Below are positions 62,128-64,000 of a stretch of 64,000 nt of DNA, one piece after another. The notes under the pieces were generated by a model. The model had not been told where the DNA came from, did not search any database, and was given only the letters and a program-made list of their open reading frames with translations. The position numbers and the translations under genes were made by a program. Numbering within the stretch: the first letter of the stretch is position 1; the number at the start of each line of letters is the position of its first letter. Origin of the DNA: Patagioenas fasciata (lineage: Eukaryota; Chordata; Aves; Columbiformes; Columbidae); the NCBI RefSeq assembly GCF_037038585.1, contig NC_092541.1, positions 4,963,445 through 5,027,444 of the forward strand, read 5' to 3'.

Positions 62128-62164
62128 CATCCACTTCTCTTGCCTTGCTCTCCTTGGGAACCAG
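62128..62164 (+). other. non-coding exon 1 of right feather keratin
   Basis: Ends GGGAACCAG before a GTGAGTCTG donor. The intron runs from 62165 to 62529 (365 bp), ending CTCTCTCCCAG. Confidence 0.7.
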
Positions 62165-62550
62165 GTGAGTCTGCAGGTCTTTCTGCTTCTCATCCTTCTC
62201 TTCTTACACCAATGGACACTTCAGATGGTGCCTGCTCTATCGTACTGCAGAAGTACTTGTAGGTGCTTGTCATAGAAGCAGGAAGGAGGGAGAAGGTCTA
62301 GCATGGAGAGAGGCTGGGGCTTGGCTAAAGTGTCTCCCAAGCTATGGACTAGGTGGGGACCTCCCTGGGCTTGGTTGCTTGTGATGGCAATTTTGGGCTG
62401 ATGGGAAGGAGAGGCCCATGGGTATCCCTACAGAAACTCCAGCTCTCCACATTGGCATCCTTGTGGTGGGGTGACAAGCTGCTCCTCACCCGTGTCCCCT
62501 GCTCTTCTTCCCCCTGCCCTCTCTCCCAGGCGCAGCTCCAGCCACAAGAC

Positions 62551-62856
62551 ATGTCCTGCTACAACCAGTGCCTGCCCTACCAGCCCTGCGGCCCAACCCC
62601 ACTGGCCAACAGCTGCAATGAGCCCTGTGTCCAGCAGTGCCAGGACTCCAGAATTGTCATTGAGCCCCCAGCTGTGGTGGTGACCCTGCCCGGCCCCATC
62701 CTCACCTCCTTCCCGCAGAACACCGCCGTGGGATCCTCCACCTCTGCTGCTGTTGGCAGCATCCTCAGCTCTCAGGGAGTGCCCATCAACTCCGGGGGCT
62801 TTGGTCTCTCTGGCTTGGGCAGCGGCATCTGTGGCACAAGGAGTTTCCCCTGCTAA
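62551..62856 (+). CDS. feather beta-keratin (corneous beta-protein)
   Basis: 101 residues starting [20 protein letters not shown] and ending [10 protein letters not shown], with the same eight cysteines and core as the - strand copy. The only protein differences are Gln6 for Pro6 and Ile35 for Val35. The ATG lies 21 bases into exon 2, after the CTCTCCCAG acceptor. The open frame that extends to 62353 is intron sequence. A TATA box, leader exon, acceptor and ATTAAA signal are all present, so the gene looks functional. The two genes diverge, with about 2.6 kb between TATA boxes. Confidence 0.96.
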   Translation: MSCYNQCLPYQPCGPTPLANSCNEPCVQQCQDSRIVIEPPAVVVTLPGPILTSFPQNTAVGSSTSAAVGSILSSQGVPINSGGFGLSGLGSGICGTRSFPC

Positions 62857-63259
62857 AGCTGCTGGTGATGGCCCTGGGAAAGGAAACCAGGGACACACAA
62901 GATGATACTGGACTGGGGACAGAGCATCGGGTTGTTGGTTTCGGAGGGTTTGAGCAACCCCAGCACCCTTTGCAAAAGGACGGGGCCAGTCTGGGCTCTC
63001 AGAAAGCACGGCCCATGCCGCCTTTCCCCTCTTCCAGTGTCTCCCATTCCTTTTGTGTCCTTGTTCTCCTGTGTTCCCCTGGGCTGTGAGCCCCACAAAG
63101 ACAGCCTAGGGAGGACCTGCTGGCCCTGCTCCCTCTGTGGGGCAGGCAGATGGACATCTGGCTGGATCCACAGCCACAGGTAGCAGACTCTCATGTCCTC
63201 TGGTGCTCCTTGCACCAGGATCTCCACTCAGAGCAACCTTGTTTCCATCTTTTTACACT

Positions 63260-63265
63260 ATTAAA
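63260..63265 (+). terminator. polyadenylation signal, right feather keratin
   Basis: ATTAAA in TACACTATTAAAGTTCTTCT, about 400 bp after the stop codon, matching the left copy. Confidence 0.7.
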
Positions 63266-63470
63266 GTTCTTCTGCATCCCAGTCTGTGCCTCTGTGTCAT
63301 TTCTTTCCCTGCAGACATGATCCAAAGATGCCCGAAAAGTGTTCCTCGCGGTGATTCTGGGAAGGGGTTCTTGGGATTTGTTGGGCAGTGTTTGTTAACA
63401 CAATGATGGCTAAATGAACGACTGTGGCCAGTCTTTTTAAAGGAGCCGTTCTTCAGAGGCTGGTGAGGCA

Positions 63471-64000
63471 TCACAGAATCACAGAATGTCAGGGATTGGA
63501 AGGAACCTGGAAAGCTCATCCAGTCCAGTCCCCCCACGGAGCAGGAACACCCAGCTGAGGTTCCACAGGAAGGTGTCCAGGTGGGTTTGAATGTCTGCAG
63601 AGAAGGAGACTCCACAACCTCCCTGGGCAGCCTGGGCCGGGCTCTGACACCCTCACCAGGAACAAGTTGCTTCTCAAATTTAAATGAACTTCCCGTGTTC
63701 CCGTTGATACCCATTGCCCCTTGTCCTGTCACTGGTTGTCACCGAGAAGAGCCTGGCTCCATCCTCCTGACACTGCCCCTTTCCATATTGATCCCCAGGA
63801 ATGAGTCCCCCCTCAGTCTCCTCTTCTCCAGCTCCAGAGCCCCAGCTCCCTCAGCCTTTCCTCACACGGGAGATGCTCCACTCCCTTCAGCATCTTGGTG
63901 GCTGCGCTGGACTCTCTGCAGCAGTTCCCTGTCCTTCTGGAACTGAGGGGCCACAACTGGACACAATATTCCAGCTGTGGTCTCCCCAGGGCAGAGCAGA
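63471..64000 (-). mobile_element. CR1 LINE 3' part, running off the window
   Basis: Antisense CR1 starting TCACAGAATCACAGAATGTC. It continues through GAGCAGGAACACCCAGCTGA and the CCTCAGTCTCCTCTTCTCCA block to the end of the window, where it still reads as CR1 (GGTCTCCCCAGGGCAGAGCA). Confidence 0.93.

Larger units (their letters stand above)
62030..63415 (+). repeat. inverted duplication, right arm (feather keratin unit)
   Basis: Inverted partner of about 58390-59600. The arms start in shared promoter sequence (GTCTGTTGGAAAATTACTGC in both). The right arm is longer mainly because its keratin intron is longer. Confidence 0.85.

Noticed and set aside
62353-62550. N-terminal extension of the right keratin frame (and the similar one at 59265-59363)
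   Set aside because: The extension crosses the CTCTCCCAG acceptor into intron sequence. Feather keratins start at MSCY.
62428-63096. 222-codon - strand frame over the right keratin, and its mirror at 58917-59387
   Set aside because: These are antisense shadows of the keratin coding exon, produced by its codon bias. They appear in both arms for that reason.

Overview
The window is vertebrate nuclear DNA, almost certainly from a bird. The clearest signs are many CR1 LINE 3' ends with the ATTCTATGATTCTAT-type tail, avian-type endogenous retroviral LTRs, and two feather beta-keratin genes. No species call is possible. Genes are intron-split and sparse, so nearly all long open frames are CR1 or antisense shadows.

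Layout. 1-13.6 kb is intergenic: mostly unremarkable unique sequence with CR1 fragments, a U6 snRNA pseudogene at 5.9 kb and a cluster of CR1 copies at 11.4-13.6 kb. 13.6-32.3 kb is GOSR2 (membrin, a Golgi Qb-SNARE) on the + strand. It has a CpG-island promoter with CTCF-like and ETS-like sites, six coding exons that join in frame to 212 residues, and a 3' UTR running to a polyadenylation signal near 32.33 kb. Its introns hold CR1 copies and one antisense solo LTR. 32.5-39 kb is intergenic, with two LTRs, CR1 copies and a TAAT-rich unique block at 38.7-39.0 kb. 39.0-50.1 kb is, on the - strand, a multi-exon GTSF1-type gene (CHHC zinc-finger partner of PIWI proteins). Six coding exons were read directly, and a terminal exon with a long 3' UTR is proposed. 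Its CpG-island promoter carries a perfect RFX X-box palindrome and YY1-like sites. 50.4-54.5 kb is a nest of CR1, an ERV LTR with its leader, and another solo LTR. 54.5-58.4 kb is unique sequence without a recognised gene. 58.4-63.4 kb holds two nearly identical feather keratin genes in divergent orientation, on the arms of an inverted duplication. The window ends in a CR1 copy.

The three gene types (Golgi trafficking, piRNA pathway, feather structure) have no evident functional link. They share a compact, repeat-rich neighbourhood. The most notable items are the GTSF1-type gene with its germline-style X-box and uncertain C terminus, the recent 672-bp CR1-plus-tail duplication, and the inverted keratin pair. 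Exon positions come from reading splice signals and protein continuity by eye. Comparisons with human proteins are from memory, not from a search.
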